Below are positions 1-5,878 of a stretch of DNA of 8,832 nt, one piece after another. The notes under the pieces were generated by a model. It was not told the origin of the DNA. It worked only from the letters and a program-made list of their open reading frames with translations, and made no database searches. The DNA is taken from positions 1 to 8,832 of the forward strand of contig JAKAMD010000129.1 of NCBI GenBank assembly GCA_021823875.1. The letters run 5' to 3'. Made by a program: the position numbers and the translations under genes. Every line of letters starts with the position of its first letter. Position 1 is the first letter of the stretch. This DNA comes from Pseudomonadota bacterium (GTDB lineage Bacteria; Pseudomonadota; Alphaproteobacteria; Rhizobiales; Xanthobacteraceae).

Positions 1-64
1 CGATGCGTTCGATAAGCGGACGGTCGGTGAACAGATAGCCGAGATTGGCGGCGAAACGCGGCAT
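1..64 (-). CDS. hyi: Hydroxypyruvate isomerase-like protein, N-terminal fragment
   Basis: Only the first 21 codons lie in the window; the gene continues past the left edge. The reverse-strand reading begins MPRFAANLGYLFTDRPLIER, which matches the conserved opening of the hydroxypyruvate isomerase / OtnI family of TIM-barrel sugar isomerases (typically MPRFAANLS.LF.E.PFL.RF, about 260 residues). Members interconvert hydroxypyruvate and tartronate semialdehyde, or isomerise 2-oxo-tetronates, in the cytoplasm. The ATG is supported by a GAGGAAGG Shine-Dalgarno run just upstream on the minus strand (about 66-73). The gene is divergent from the dehydrogenase starting at 146, with 81 bp between the two starts. 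The family call rests on a short but distinctive N-terminus. OtnI-type specificity cannot be separated from true Hyi here. Confidence 0.65.
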   Translation of the reverse strand, partial: MPRFAANLGYLFTDRPLIERI

Positions 65-145
65 GCCTTCCTCACTTGCGCAACAGCGCGCGGCTGTATT
101 CATTAGCGGCCTGTCCAACCGAATACCATCCCCGGAGCCCGCCGC
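65..145. promoter_or_regulatory. Divergent intergenic region with dyads
   Basis: This 81-bp gap separates two divergent starts and must hold the regulatory signals for both genes. Visible symmetric sequences are TTGCGCAA (76-83, perfect 8-bp palindrome) and a 6-bp inverted repeat, GTATTC at 96-101 and GAATAC at 121-126, spaced 19 bp. No convincing -35/-10 pair at normal spacing was found. The dyads are seen directly; any operator role is inference. Confidence 0.3.
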
Positions 146-1231
146 ATGTCTGCCACTTCCGCTTTTCATATCGCCGTGCTCGCCGGGGACGGCATCGGGC
201 CCGAGGTGATGGCGCCCGCGCTCGATATCCTGCGCCGGATCGAGGCGACCACGCCGGGCCTCGCCTTCCGCTTTACCGATGGCGCCGCCGGCGCCGGCCA
301 CTACAAGGAAACCGGCAAGTCGATGCCGGAGAGTACGATCAAGCTGTGCGATGAGGCCGACGCCATCCTGCTCGGAGCCTGCGGGCTGCCGAGTGTGCGC
401 TATCCCGACAATACCGAGATCATGCCGCAGGTGGAGCTGCGCTTCATCTTCGACCTCTATGCCGGCGTGCGGCCGGCACGGCTGATCCCCGGCGTGCCGA
501 GCCCGATCGTCGGCGCGCAAGAGCACGGCATCGATTTCGTGCTGATCCGGGAATCGACCGAAGGCCTGTTCGCCTCCATGGGCAAAGGCGTCACCACCCA
601 CGAGGAAGCGCGCGAGACACTGGTCATCACGCGCAAGACCTGCGAACGGCTGTTCGACTTCTCGCTGCGGCTCGCACAACGGCGCAAGGCGCGCGGCAAG
701 CAGGGCCTTTGCACCTGCGTCGACAAGGCCAACGCGTTCAAGGCCTATGCCTGGTTCCGCTCGATCTTCGACGAACGGGCGAAGAATTTCCCCGACGTGA
801 AGACCGACCACGTCTATGTCGATGCCTGCTCGGCGCTGATGGTGCGCAAGCCGTGGGACTTCGACGTGATGGTTATGGAGAACATGTTCGGCGACATCCT
901 GTCCGATCTCGCCGCCGGATTGATCGGCGGGCTCGGCATGGCGCCGTCGGCCGACATCGGCGACACGCATGCGGTGTTCCAGCCCTGCCACGGCACCGCG
1001 CCCGACATCATGGGTCAGGGCAAGGCCAATCCGACCGCGATGATCCTGTCGGCGGCGATGATGCTCGACTGGCTGGCCGACAAGCACGGTCAGCAGCCGG
1101 CGGCGGACGCGGCGTTGCGCATCGAGCGCGCGGTCGACGCCGCTTACGCCAGCGGCATCAAGCCGATGGAATTCGGCGGCAAGGACGGCACCGCCGCGAT
1201 CGCCAAGGCGGTGATGCAGGCGCTGGGTTAA
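146..1231 (+). CDS. NAD-dependent isocitrate/isopropylmalate/tartrate-family dehydrogenase
   Basis: A 361-residue beta-decarboxylating hydroxyacid dehydrogenase of normal family length, cytoplasmic. Visible motifs in order are: GDGIGPE (14-20); the substrate-binding R99...Y105...R109 in LYAGVRPARLIPG; RESTEG (135-140); catalytic Lys194 in DKANAFK; metal ligands Asp226 (VYVDACSA), Asp250 and Asp254 in NMFGDILSDLAAGL; and HGTAPDI (282-288). The Asp-Ile after HGTAP is the NAD+ type, where NADP isocitrate dehydrogenases have Lys-Tyr. RESTEG is closer to the RENTEG of isocitrate, tartrate and D-malate enzymes than to the RELTGG of leucine-pathway LeuB. Tyr105 with RPARLIPGVPSP also recalls the tartrate/D-malate group. 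A GGAG about 8 bases upstream supports the ATG. The neighbour, a hydroxypyruvate isomerase-like gene, favours a tartrate- or hydroxyacid-related role, but the exact substrate (3-isopropylmalate, tartrate, D-malate or other) is not settled by sequence reading. Confidence 0.85.
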   Translation: MSATSAFHIAVLAGDGIGPEVMAPALDILRRIEATTPGLAFRFTDGAAGAGHYKETGKSMPESTIKLCDEADAILLGACGLPSVRYPDNTEIMPQVELRFIFDLYAGVRPARLIPGVPSPIVGAQEHGIDFVLIRESTEGLFASMGKGVTTHEEARETLVITRKTCERLFDFSLRLAQRRKARGKQGLCTCVDKANAFKAYAWFRSIFDERAKNFPDVKTDHVYVDACSALMVRKPWDFDVMVMENMFGDILSDLAAGLIGGLGMAPSADIGDTHAVFQPCHGTAPDIMGQGKANPTAMILSAAMMLDWLADKHGQQPAADAALRIERAVDAAYASGIKPMEFGGKDGTAAIAKAVMQALG

Positions 1232-2214
1232 TCGCGCTGCGCCTGCTTGCGGCGGTTCAGCGCCTTGGCCTCGTGCGCGTGCCAGACGAACAGGAAGGGC
1301 ACGCCGATCACCAGATCGGGCACGCGCTTGACGAGCGAGAACGCGACCGCCGCCGGCGCCGGAATGCCGTAGATCGCGGCGATCACGATGAAGCCTGCCT
1401 CCTGCACGCCGAGAGCGCCCGGCACCAGGAAGGCGCTCGCGCGCACGGCGTGGCCGAGACTCTCGATCACAATGGCATCGCCGAAGGTGACTGGGTGGCC
1501 CATCAGGCGAAGCGCCACAAGCACCTCGAAGGCGCCGATGAACCAGACAATGATGTGCACGATCATGGCGACGGCAAAGCGCGGCAGATCGGCGTAGATG
1601 CGCATCAGGTTGTCGTGCAGGGTGGCGAGATTGGCGAAATTCGACCAGCCGAAGCGGTCGGCGAGCTTCATCAGACCGCGGTCGATCAGCTTCACGCCGC
1701 CGAAGCGCTGAGCGGCGAAAAAACCGGCGAGCAACACGCCCATGAACGCCGCGCCGGTCACCGCCACATCCAACAGGCCATCGTCGGCGCCCTGCCCGGC
1801 CAGAATGGCGATGCCGAAGAGCACGAACAGGAACAGCGCCACCACCTGCATCAGCATGTCGCCCAGCACCGTCGCGCCGGCAAGGCCGGCCGGGATGCCG
1901 AAGAATGTCATCACGCGGGCGCCGGCGATCTCGCCGCCGATCTGCCCGACCGGTAACAGCACGTTGATGGCTTCGCGGATCAAGCGCACCCAGACGCAGG
2001 CGGCGAGCGACGCTTTCGCCTCGGCCGGGAAAATCAACCACCAGCCAGTACCGGCGCCGACAAGCGCGGCCAGCCGCAGCGCCACCACGGCGACCAAGCC
2101 GAGCAAGCCGACCGCAGCAAAGGCGAGCGCCACCGCGCCGACGCCTTCCCGCGCGATGATAACAACCGCGAGCAAAAGTCCCAGGCCGGCCGCGACGATG
2201 AGCAGACGTTTCAT
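1228..2214 (-). CDS. HpnL-like integral membrane protein (LPG synthase TM-domain family)
   Basis: A 328-residue, very hydrophobic inner-membrane protein. Likely membrane segments are at about 4-21, 27-52, 112-138, 147-167, 212-237, 263-282 and 298-312, with a basic C-terminal tail. Two conserved stretches identify the lysylphosphatidylglycerol-synthase TM family (UPF0104): RLIREAINVLLPVGQIGGE (77-95), and ESLGHAVRASAF (251-262) followed by VPGALGVQEAG (264-274). The pattern most resembles the hopanoid-associated HpnL group (recalled, not searched). The cytoplasmic DUF2156 aminoacyltransferase domain of MprF is absent, so it cannot itself make aminoacyl-lipids; lipid or polyprenyl-lipid flipping is the plausible role. 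No hopanoid synthesis genes are nearby. The ATG has an AGGA seven bases upstream on the minus strand. Its TAA stop overlaps the TAA of the convergent dehydrogenase in a shared TTAA. It may be the last gene of the minus-strand series, but a strong hairpin precedes it. Confidence 0.8.
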   Translation of the reverse strand: MKRLLIVAAGLGLLLAVVIIAREGVGAVALAFAAVGLLGLVAVVALRLAALVGAGTGWWLIFPAEAKASLAACVWVRLIREAINVLLPVGQIGGEIAGARVMTFFGIPAGLAGATVLGDMLMQVVALFLFVLFGIAILAGQGADDGLLDVAVTGAAFMGVLLAGFFAAQRFGGVKLIDRGLMKLADRFGWSNFANLATLHDNLMRIYADLPRFAVAMIVHIIVWFIGAFEVLVALRLMGHPVTFGDAIVIESLGHAVRASAFLVPGALGVQEAGFIVIAAIYGIPAPAAVAFSLVKRVPDLVIGVPFLFVWHAHEAKALNRRKQAQRD

Positions 2215-2241
2215 ACGGCCATCCTATACGGAAAAGCAGCC

Positions 2242-2264
2242 GCGCTGCCGAAGACCGGCAGCGC
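2242..2264 (-). terminator. Strong hairpin upstream of the HpnL-like gene; possible terminator or attenuator
   Basis: A perfect 9-bp inverted repeat, GCGCTGCCG / CGGCAGCGC, with a 5-base loop. Read on the minus strand it lies about 100 bases past the hydrolase stop and 27 bases before the HpnL-like start. It is followed by GGCTGC and then TTTT. The U run is short and offset, so it is an imperfect intrinsic terminator at best; a leader attenuator or RNA-stability hairpin is an equal alternative. Confidence 0.35.
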
Positions 2265-2367
2265 CGCGACGAAAATGCGCATACTGAATGTGGTGGAGCA
2301 TCCCCGCTCTCGCCCTACACACGCCTCTCTGCGGCACACAACGTCATGCGCCGCGTTGGGATGTGCG

Positions 2368-3156
2368 TCAAATCTCCACGAAAGGCTTGATGGCGGCGAG
2401 GAAGGCTTCCGGCTGCTCGAGCGGCGGGCAATGGCCGCAGCCGGGCAATTCGACATAGCGCGCGGCCGGTACCTTGTTGGCGATCACCTTGTTGAGCGCC
2501 GGCGGCGTGGCCTGGTCAAGCTCGCCGCACACGACGAGCGTCGGCACGCGCAGGTGATGCAGCAGCGGCGTGAGGTCGGTCTCCTGCAAGATACGGCAGG
2601 CGGCCTGGAAGGCGCGCGGGTCGATGCCGAGCAGCACCTGCTTGCGCTGCTCGATCGCTTCCGGATGCGCGGCCAGATAGGCCGGCGAATGCACGCGCTT
2701 GGCGGCGATCTCCGCGACCGCGCCAAGCCCACCATCGGCAACCTTCTCCGCCATGACCGCGAAGGCCTCGCGGCCCGCGGGTGGGAAGCATGCTGCGGCA
2801 TCGCTAACCACCAGCTTGCCGATGCGTTGGGGATGGGCGAGCGCGAAAGCGAGCGCGACCGTGCCGCCGAAACCGTTGCCCATCAGCACGGCGTCCGTCG
2901 CGATGCCGAATTCGTCGAAGCCGTCCTCGATGGTAGCCACGTAGGCGTCCATCAAAGCGAGCATTGCCGGCAGCGAGCCGTCGAAGCCGGGCAGGTTGAT
3001 GAGCGTAATGCGAAATTTCTCGGCCAGCACCGGCAGCACCGGATCGAAGGCGCTGCGATCGGCGAGCAGCGAATGCAGCACCACCAAATCGCGGCCGGCG
3101 CCGGTGCGCACCGCGGTGAGCGAGCCGTGGCCGGCGGTGATTTGCTCGAACTGCAT
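2368..3156 (-). CDS. Alpha/beta hydrolase-fold protein lacking the nucleophile Ser
   Basis: A 262-residue cytoplasmic alpha/beta-hydrolase fold protein of normal length. The N-terminal strand/oxyanion region reads VVLHSLLADRSAFDPVL (25-41), resembling 3-oxoadipate enol-lactonase-like hydrolases, with a cap around 125-200. The C-terminal part supplies the acid in CGELDQATPP (Asp214) and the catalytic His in GCGHCPPLEQP (His242). The nucleophile elbow is GNGFGG (93-98), so the usual Ser of G-x-S-x-G is Gly95, codon GGT at 2874-2872. The rest of the triad and fold look intact. Either this is a hydrolase-fold pseudoenzyme or a non-hydrolytic catalyst, or the Ser was lost by a single G-to-A-type change (GGT versus AGT). 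The start has AGAGGA seven bases upstream on the minus strand. It lies 99 bp downstream of the secreted-protein gene, probably in the same transcript. Substrate unknown. Confidence 0.85.
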   Translation of the reverse strand: MQFEQITAGHGSLTAVRTGAGRDLVVLHSLLADRSAFDPVLPVLAEKFRITLINLPGFDGSLPAMLALMDAYVATIEDGFDEFGIATDAVLMGNGFGGTVALAFALAHPQRIGKLVVSDAAACFPPAGREAFAVMAEKVADGGLGAVAEIAAKRVHSPAYLAAHPEAIEQRKQVLLGIDPRAFQAACRILQETDLTPLLHHLRVPTLVVCGELDQATPPALNKVIANKVPAARYVELPGCGHCPPLEQPEAFLAAIKPFVEI

Positions 3157-3187
3157 TTTTTGGTCCTCTAGCCCCTAAAGATGATGC

Positions 3188-3205
3188 GCATCCGAATTTC
3201 GATGC
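3188..3205. promoter_or_regulatory. Imperfect palindrome in the hydrolase leader
   Basis: The sequence GCATCCGAATTTCGATGC forms a near-perfect dyad (GCATC-c-GAA / TTC-GATGC, one unpaired base). It lies 32-49 bases upstream of the hydrolase start in the 99-bp gap after the secreted-protein gene. It lacks a good U tract on the minus strand, so it is a better candidate for an operator or leader hairpin than for a terminator. A promoter of the TTGCGG / TATCTG kind (18-bp spacing) could be drawn just upstream but is weak. Confidence 0.25.
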
Positions 3206-3255
3206 CGCGGTCCCGCAGATATCAGCCTGCCGGCAAATACCGCAAGAGCCCTGTC

Positions 3256-4722
3256 TCAACGCACCGGCGCGTCGGCTTTGAGATAAGGCGCCAGGTCCTT
3301 GAGCGGAATGTCGACGTCGAACTCGCCGCCCGGCAAGCCGCCGATCGTATCGATGGGGACGACCACGGTGGCGTGTTCAGGCCCCCACAGCCACTGGCTG
3401 CTCGCCGCGATGGCGGCGGCGATCTCCGCGTCGTCGAGATTGGGGGCGTCGCGTTCGCTCATCTGCTGGTGCAGATCGTCGCGGCAGACACCCAGCACGA
3501 ATGTCTTCCAGTCCTTGTCCTTGGCGAACACATCGTCGAGCGTTACAGCGCGGCCTTTGACCAGGTCCCAGGTCACGGCCTGCAGGCCGAGGATGTCGTG
3601 GTTGCCGCCGGTGAAATCGCGCGTGGCGACCTGCAGGCTGACGATGCGGCTGTCGAAGCGCACCACCGTATACGTGCGGCGCGCGGTCAGGCGCATGTCG
3701 CCGACGGCATCGAGCCAGAACAGCCGCCTGTCGTCCATGCGCCATTTGCCGAGCGCCAGCGCCTTGCCGACGAACGCGTTGAACGCGGTCGCGGCCGCGC
3801 CACCGCGCAGCCGCGGGTAAACGTCGCTTTCCTCGGTCGGCGGTTTGGCGCGCGTGCGAAAGCGCATGCGCGGCTCAAGCGTCAAGGCGCCGGCCGTCGC
3901 CACCCTCAGATCGCCGAGCAACTCGGCGCGGTCGGCATATTCCGTACGCAGGCAATCGGTAATGTTGTTGCGATCGGCAATTGAGGCCGGCGACGGCACA
4001 TCGGCACCGCAGCTCTTGCTGGCGTAAGCGAGCCAGGCGCGCTGACCGGCGCGAAACGTGGCGAAGCTATCCGGCGAGACGGATTTCTCCAGCGCCGCAT
4101 AAGCCTCGCCCAGCTTGCGGTCGGAGGCGGACAGCGCCGCATCGCGGCAGATCAGCTTCTCGCCGGTCGTCTTCGCCTGCGTGCAATCGAAGCTCGGACC
4201 GCTGTAGCCGGCGGCGTATTGCGCTGGGTCCATTCCGGTTGGGCGTTCGAGCGTGTAGACGACATCGCCCTCAAGCATAACCAGATTGGCGTAGTCGTCG
4301 ACGTAGAAATCGCGGGTGACGGCGCCGCAGGTAACGCGAAAGGTCGTGAATTGGCTGCTTTCGAGATCGAGCGTCTTGGCGAGGGCGCCGTCCTTGTCGT
4401 GGGCAAGCTTGCCGCCAAAGGCCTCGCTTCGATACGTCACACCCGATGAATAAGTCGCGCCTGGACAAGCCAGCGGCGCCGGGCCTTTCACTTCATTGGC
4501 GGCAAATTCGATGGCGTAGGCGAGCAGCGGCGCATCCCGCTTGCTGAGCCGACGCGGCTTGGCCCAGGGCGCAGGCTTTGCCTCGATGACGCGCCAGATG
4601 CCGGCAAGACCGGCCTCCGGCGACTTGCCAGCCGGCATCATCGAGCCGGCCAGCGCCGGCGAGGCCAAGGTTGTGGCAATCAATCCTGCGGCAAGGACGC
4701 GTGCGATCACACCTTGCGTCAA
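3256..4722 (-). CDS. Secreted protein with LprI-type (DUF1311) domain and possible RsiV/DUF3298-like C-terminal domain
   Basis: A 488-residue exported protein. Residues 1-25 form a signal peptide (basic start, hydrophobic core AAGLIATTLA, ASPALA cleavage near Ala25/Gly26), so it is expected in the periplasm. Residues about 40-175 are an unassigned domain with Cys86 and Cys132. Residues about 178-268 are a DUF1311/LprI-type domain: FDCTQAKTTGEKLIC and QRAWLAY, with four cysteines at 180, 192, 238 and 257 as expected for two disulfides. Residues about 340-480 (YTVVRFDSRIVSLQV, then TWDLVKGRAVTLDDVF, then FDVDIPLKDLAPYL) resemble the DUF3298 domain of RsiV-like proteins. LprI of Mycobacterium is a lysozyme inhibitor and RsiV binds lysozyme, so an envelope or lysozyme-related role is possible but unproven. 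The TTG start overlaps the dioxygenase stop (TTGA), implying translational coupling. A GTG four codons later also leaves an intact signal peptide. Confidence 0.75.
   Translation of the reverse strand: MTQGVIARVLAAGLIATTLASPALAGSMMPAGKSPEAGLAGIWRVIEAKPAPWAKPRRLSKRDAPLLAYAIEFAANEVKGPAPLACPGATYSSGVTYRSEAFGGKLAHDKDGALAKTLDLESSQFTTFRVTCGAVTRDFYVDDYANLVMLEGDVVYTLERPTGMDPAQYAAGYSGPSFDCTQAKTTGEKLICRDAALSASDRKLGEAYAALEKSVSPDSFATFRAGQRAWLAYASKSCGADVPSPASIADRNNITDCLRTEYADRAELLGDLRVATAGALTLEPRMRFRTRAKPPTEESDVYPRLRGGAAATAFNAFVGKALALGKWRMDDRRLFWLDAVGDMRLTARRTYTVVRFDSRIVSLQVATRDFTGGNHDILGLQAVTWDLVKGRAVTLDDVFAKDKDWKTFVLGVCRDDLHQQMSERDAPNLDDAEIAAAIAASSQWLWGPEHATVVVPIDTIGGLPGGEFDVDIPLKDLAPYLKADAPVR
4719..4722 (-). 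promoter_or_regulatory. TTGA stop-start overlap (translational coupling)
   Basis: On the minus strand the dioxygenase ends in TGA and the TTG start of the secreted-protein gene overlaps it by one frame in TTGA. GAGGGG sits only two bases before the TTG, too close for ordinary initiation there, but 14 bases before the alternative GTG at 4710. Re-initiation by ribosomes finishing the dioxygenase is therefore the likeliest mode. Confidence 0.5.
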
Positions 4723-5777
4723 TTCCCCTCGCGCCAGATGCCGAGCGCCTCCTGCGCGGGCCGATCGGAGATCGAGAAAAGCACCGCTTCCTCGGCGGCG
4801 TTGTGCTGGTAGCGCTTCCAGGGCGGCACCACGAACACGTCATTGACCTTCCAGTCGAAGGGCTGACCGTCGATGATGGTGGTGCCCGTGCCCTCCGCCA
4901 CTGCGAAGATCATGCCGTCGGTCGAGCGATAGGGCTCGCCCTTGAAGCCCTTCGGCAGCAGCGCGAGATAGGCGCCCATGGTGGGCAGCACCGGCCCGCC
5001 ATTGACCGGATTGGCGTAGCGCACGCGCGCGCCGTGGCGCTTGTCGATATCGCCGGTGTTCTTCAGCCGCTGCAGGATCGGCCGCATCTTGGCGTATGGG
5101 TAATTGATCACCGGCGTGCGGTTGAGATGCGCGGGCGAGCCGTCCGGCAATACGCCGGAAGCGTAGCGGTCGAACGAGTCGCCGTCGGCGTGGTTGGTCT
5201 TCTGCATCTTCTCTTCGAAATGCTCGGCGAACGAGGTCTCGAAGTGATTGATGGTCGGCATGTCGAGCACATCGAGCCACATCACCGGCTCCTTGCCGGG
5301 ATTGCCGTGGTCGTGCGGCGCCCAATTAGCGGTGATGATGAAGTCGCCGTGATTCATCAGCGCCTTCTCGCCCTCGACCGCGGTATAGGCGCCCTCGCCT
5401 TCCAGCACGAAGCGGATGGCGGAGGCGACGTGGCGATGCACGTCGGCGATCTCGCCCGGCAGGATGAGCTGGATGCCGGCGAACAGCGAATGGGTCACGC
5501 GCGACTGACCCGGCAGGCCCGGATTTTCCAGAACCAGCACGCGGCGCTCGGCTTCCTCGGTAGTGATCACATCGCCGGCTTCCAGGATCAGCGATTTGAC
5601 ATCGTCGAACTTCCACAGCGCCGGCTGGCAGCGGGTCTTGGGCTCCGGCGTGACCAGGCCTTTCAGCACCTCCCAGAGGGGCGCCATGTGGAACTTGGCG
5701 GCCTTGTCGTAATAGGCCTGCCGGGCGGCCTGGATGTTGTGCTTGGCATCGGCAGTGGGGCTCGCGGCGACCGCCAT
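4719..5777 (-). CDS. Gentisate 1,2-dioxygenase-like bicupin (gentisate/salicylate/hydroxynaphthoate family)
   Basis: A 352-residue cytoplasmic ring-cleaving dioxygenase of the bicupin class, matching the family's usual length of about 350. The N-terminal cupin carries the Fe(II) triad as HRH (His114, His116) and His155 in WAPHDHGNPG, equivalent to His119/His121/His160 of the Pseudaminobacter salicylate dioxygenase. Arg122 (SAIRFVLEGEGAYT) and His157 also align with substrate-binding Arg127 and His162. The second cupin (about 265-345) includes GMIFAVAEGTGTTIIDGQPF and VPPWKRYQHNA and looks non-catalytic, as usual. Family members oxidatively open gentisate to maleylpyruvate, or salicylate or 1-hydroxy-2-naphthoate directly. 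Which one applies cannot be told here, and no maleylpyruvate isomerase or fumarylpyruvate hydrolase is present. A strong AGGGAG six bases before the ATG supports the start. It follows the SDR gene by 101 bp and overlaps the next gene by 4 bp. Confidence 0.88.
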   Translation of the reverse strand: MAVAASPTADAKHNIQAARQAYYDKAAKFHMAPLWEVLKGLVTPEPKTRCQPALWKFDDVKSLILEAGDVITTEEAERRVLVLENPGLPGQSRVTHSLFAGIQLILPGEIADVHRHVASAIRFVLEGEGAYTAVEGEKALMNHGDFIITANWAPHDHGNPGKEPVMWLDVLDMPTINHFETSFAEHFEEKMQKTNHADGDSFDRYASGVLPDGSPAHLNRTPVINYPYAKMRPILQRLKNTGDIDKRHGARVRYANPVNGGPVLPTMGAYLALLPKGFKGEPYRSTDGMIFAVAEGTGTTIIDGQPFDWKVNDVFVVPPWKRYQHNAAEEAVLFSISDRPAQEALGIWREGN

Positions 5778-5783
5778 GGTTTT

Positions 5784-5845
5784 CTCCCTGCGAACGAATT
5801 CGTCGAGTTTGCAACACTATAGCCAGTTTCCCCGGCGGGCGGAAA
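5784..5845 (-). promoter_or_regulatory. Candidate promoter and operator for the dioxygenase gene
   Basis: On the minus strand, TATAGT (5821-5816, five of six matches to the -10 consensus) lies 18 bases after a weak -35, TTTCCG (5845-5840). The perfect 10-bp palindrome ACGAATTCGT (5794-5803) sits 12 bases downstream of the -10, near the expected transcription start, which is a common place for a repressor operator. It is followed by the AGGGAG ribosome-binding site (5789-5784). The palindrome and hexamers are seen directly; their function is inferred. If real, the dioxygenase can be expressed independently of the SDR gene. Confidence 0.4.
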
Positions 5846-5866
5846 CGCCCACGCGGCCATCTGGCC
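5837..5866. other. Tandem small hairpins between SDR and dioxygenase genes
   Basis: Two adjacent stem-loops lie in the 101-bp gap: GGGCG-GAAA-CGCCC (5837-5850) and GGCC-ATCT-GGCC (5855-5866). On the minus strand, the direction of both flanking genes, neither is followed by a U run, so they are not good intrinsic terminators of the SDR gene. On the plus strand the second is followed by GTTCCCTTTT, but no plus-strand gene ends here. They may shape the leader RNA or overlap the dioxygenase promoter. Confidence 0.3.
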
Positions 5867-5878
5867 GTTCCCTTTTAG

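Noticed and set aside
76..102. Promoter TTGCGC / TATTCA for the dehydrogenase
   Set aside because: Spacing is only 15 bases and the -35 match is poor.
709..1956. Long plus-strand open frame crossing the dehydrogenase 3' end and running antisense to the HpnL-like gene
   Set aside because: It is rich in Arg, His and Gly with no domain pattern and overlaps two well-supported genes; this is the usual false frame of GC-rich DNA.
1228..2214. MprF lysylphosphatidylglycerol synthase
   Set aside because: Only the membrane part is present; the catalytic DUF2156 domain is missing and the length is 328 rather than about 850 residues.
2275..3171. Plus-strand open frame opposite the alpha/beta hydrolase
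   Set aside because: The minus strand carries a complete hydrolase fold with a good ribosome-binding site; the plus frame shows no motif.
4671..5822. Plus-strand open frame of 383 codons opposite the dioxygenase
   Set aside because: It is the mirror frame of a gene with full cupin motifs, has no recognisable domain, and its composition is typical of antisense GC-rich frames.
5837..5866. Intrinsic terminator after the SDR gene
   Set aside because: No U run follows either hairpin on the minus strand, the direction of both neighbouring genes.
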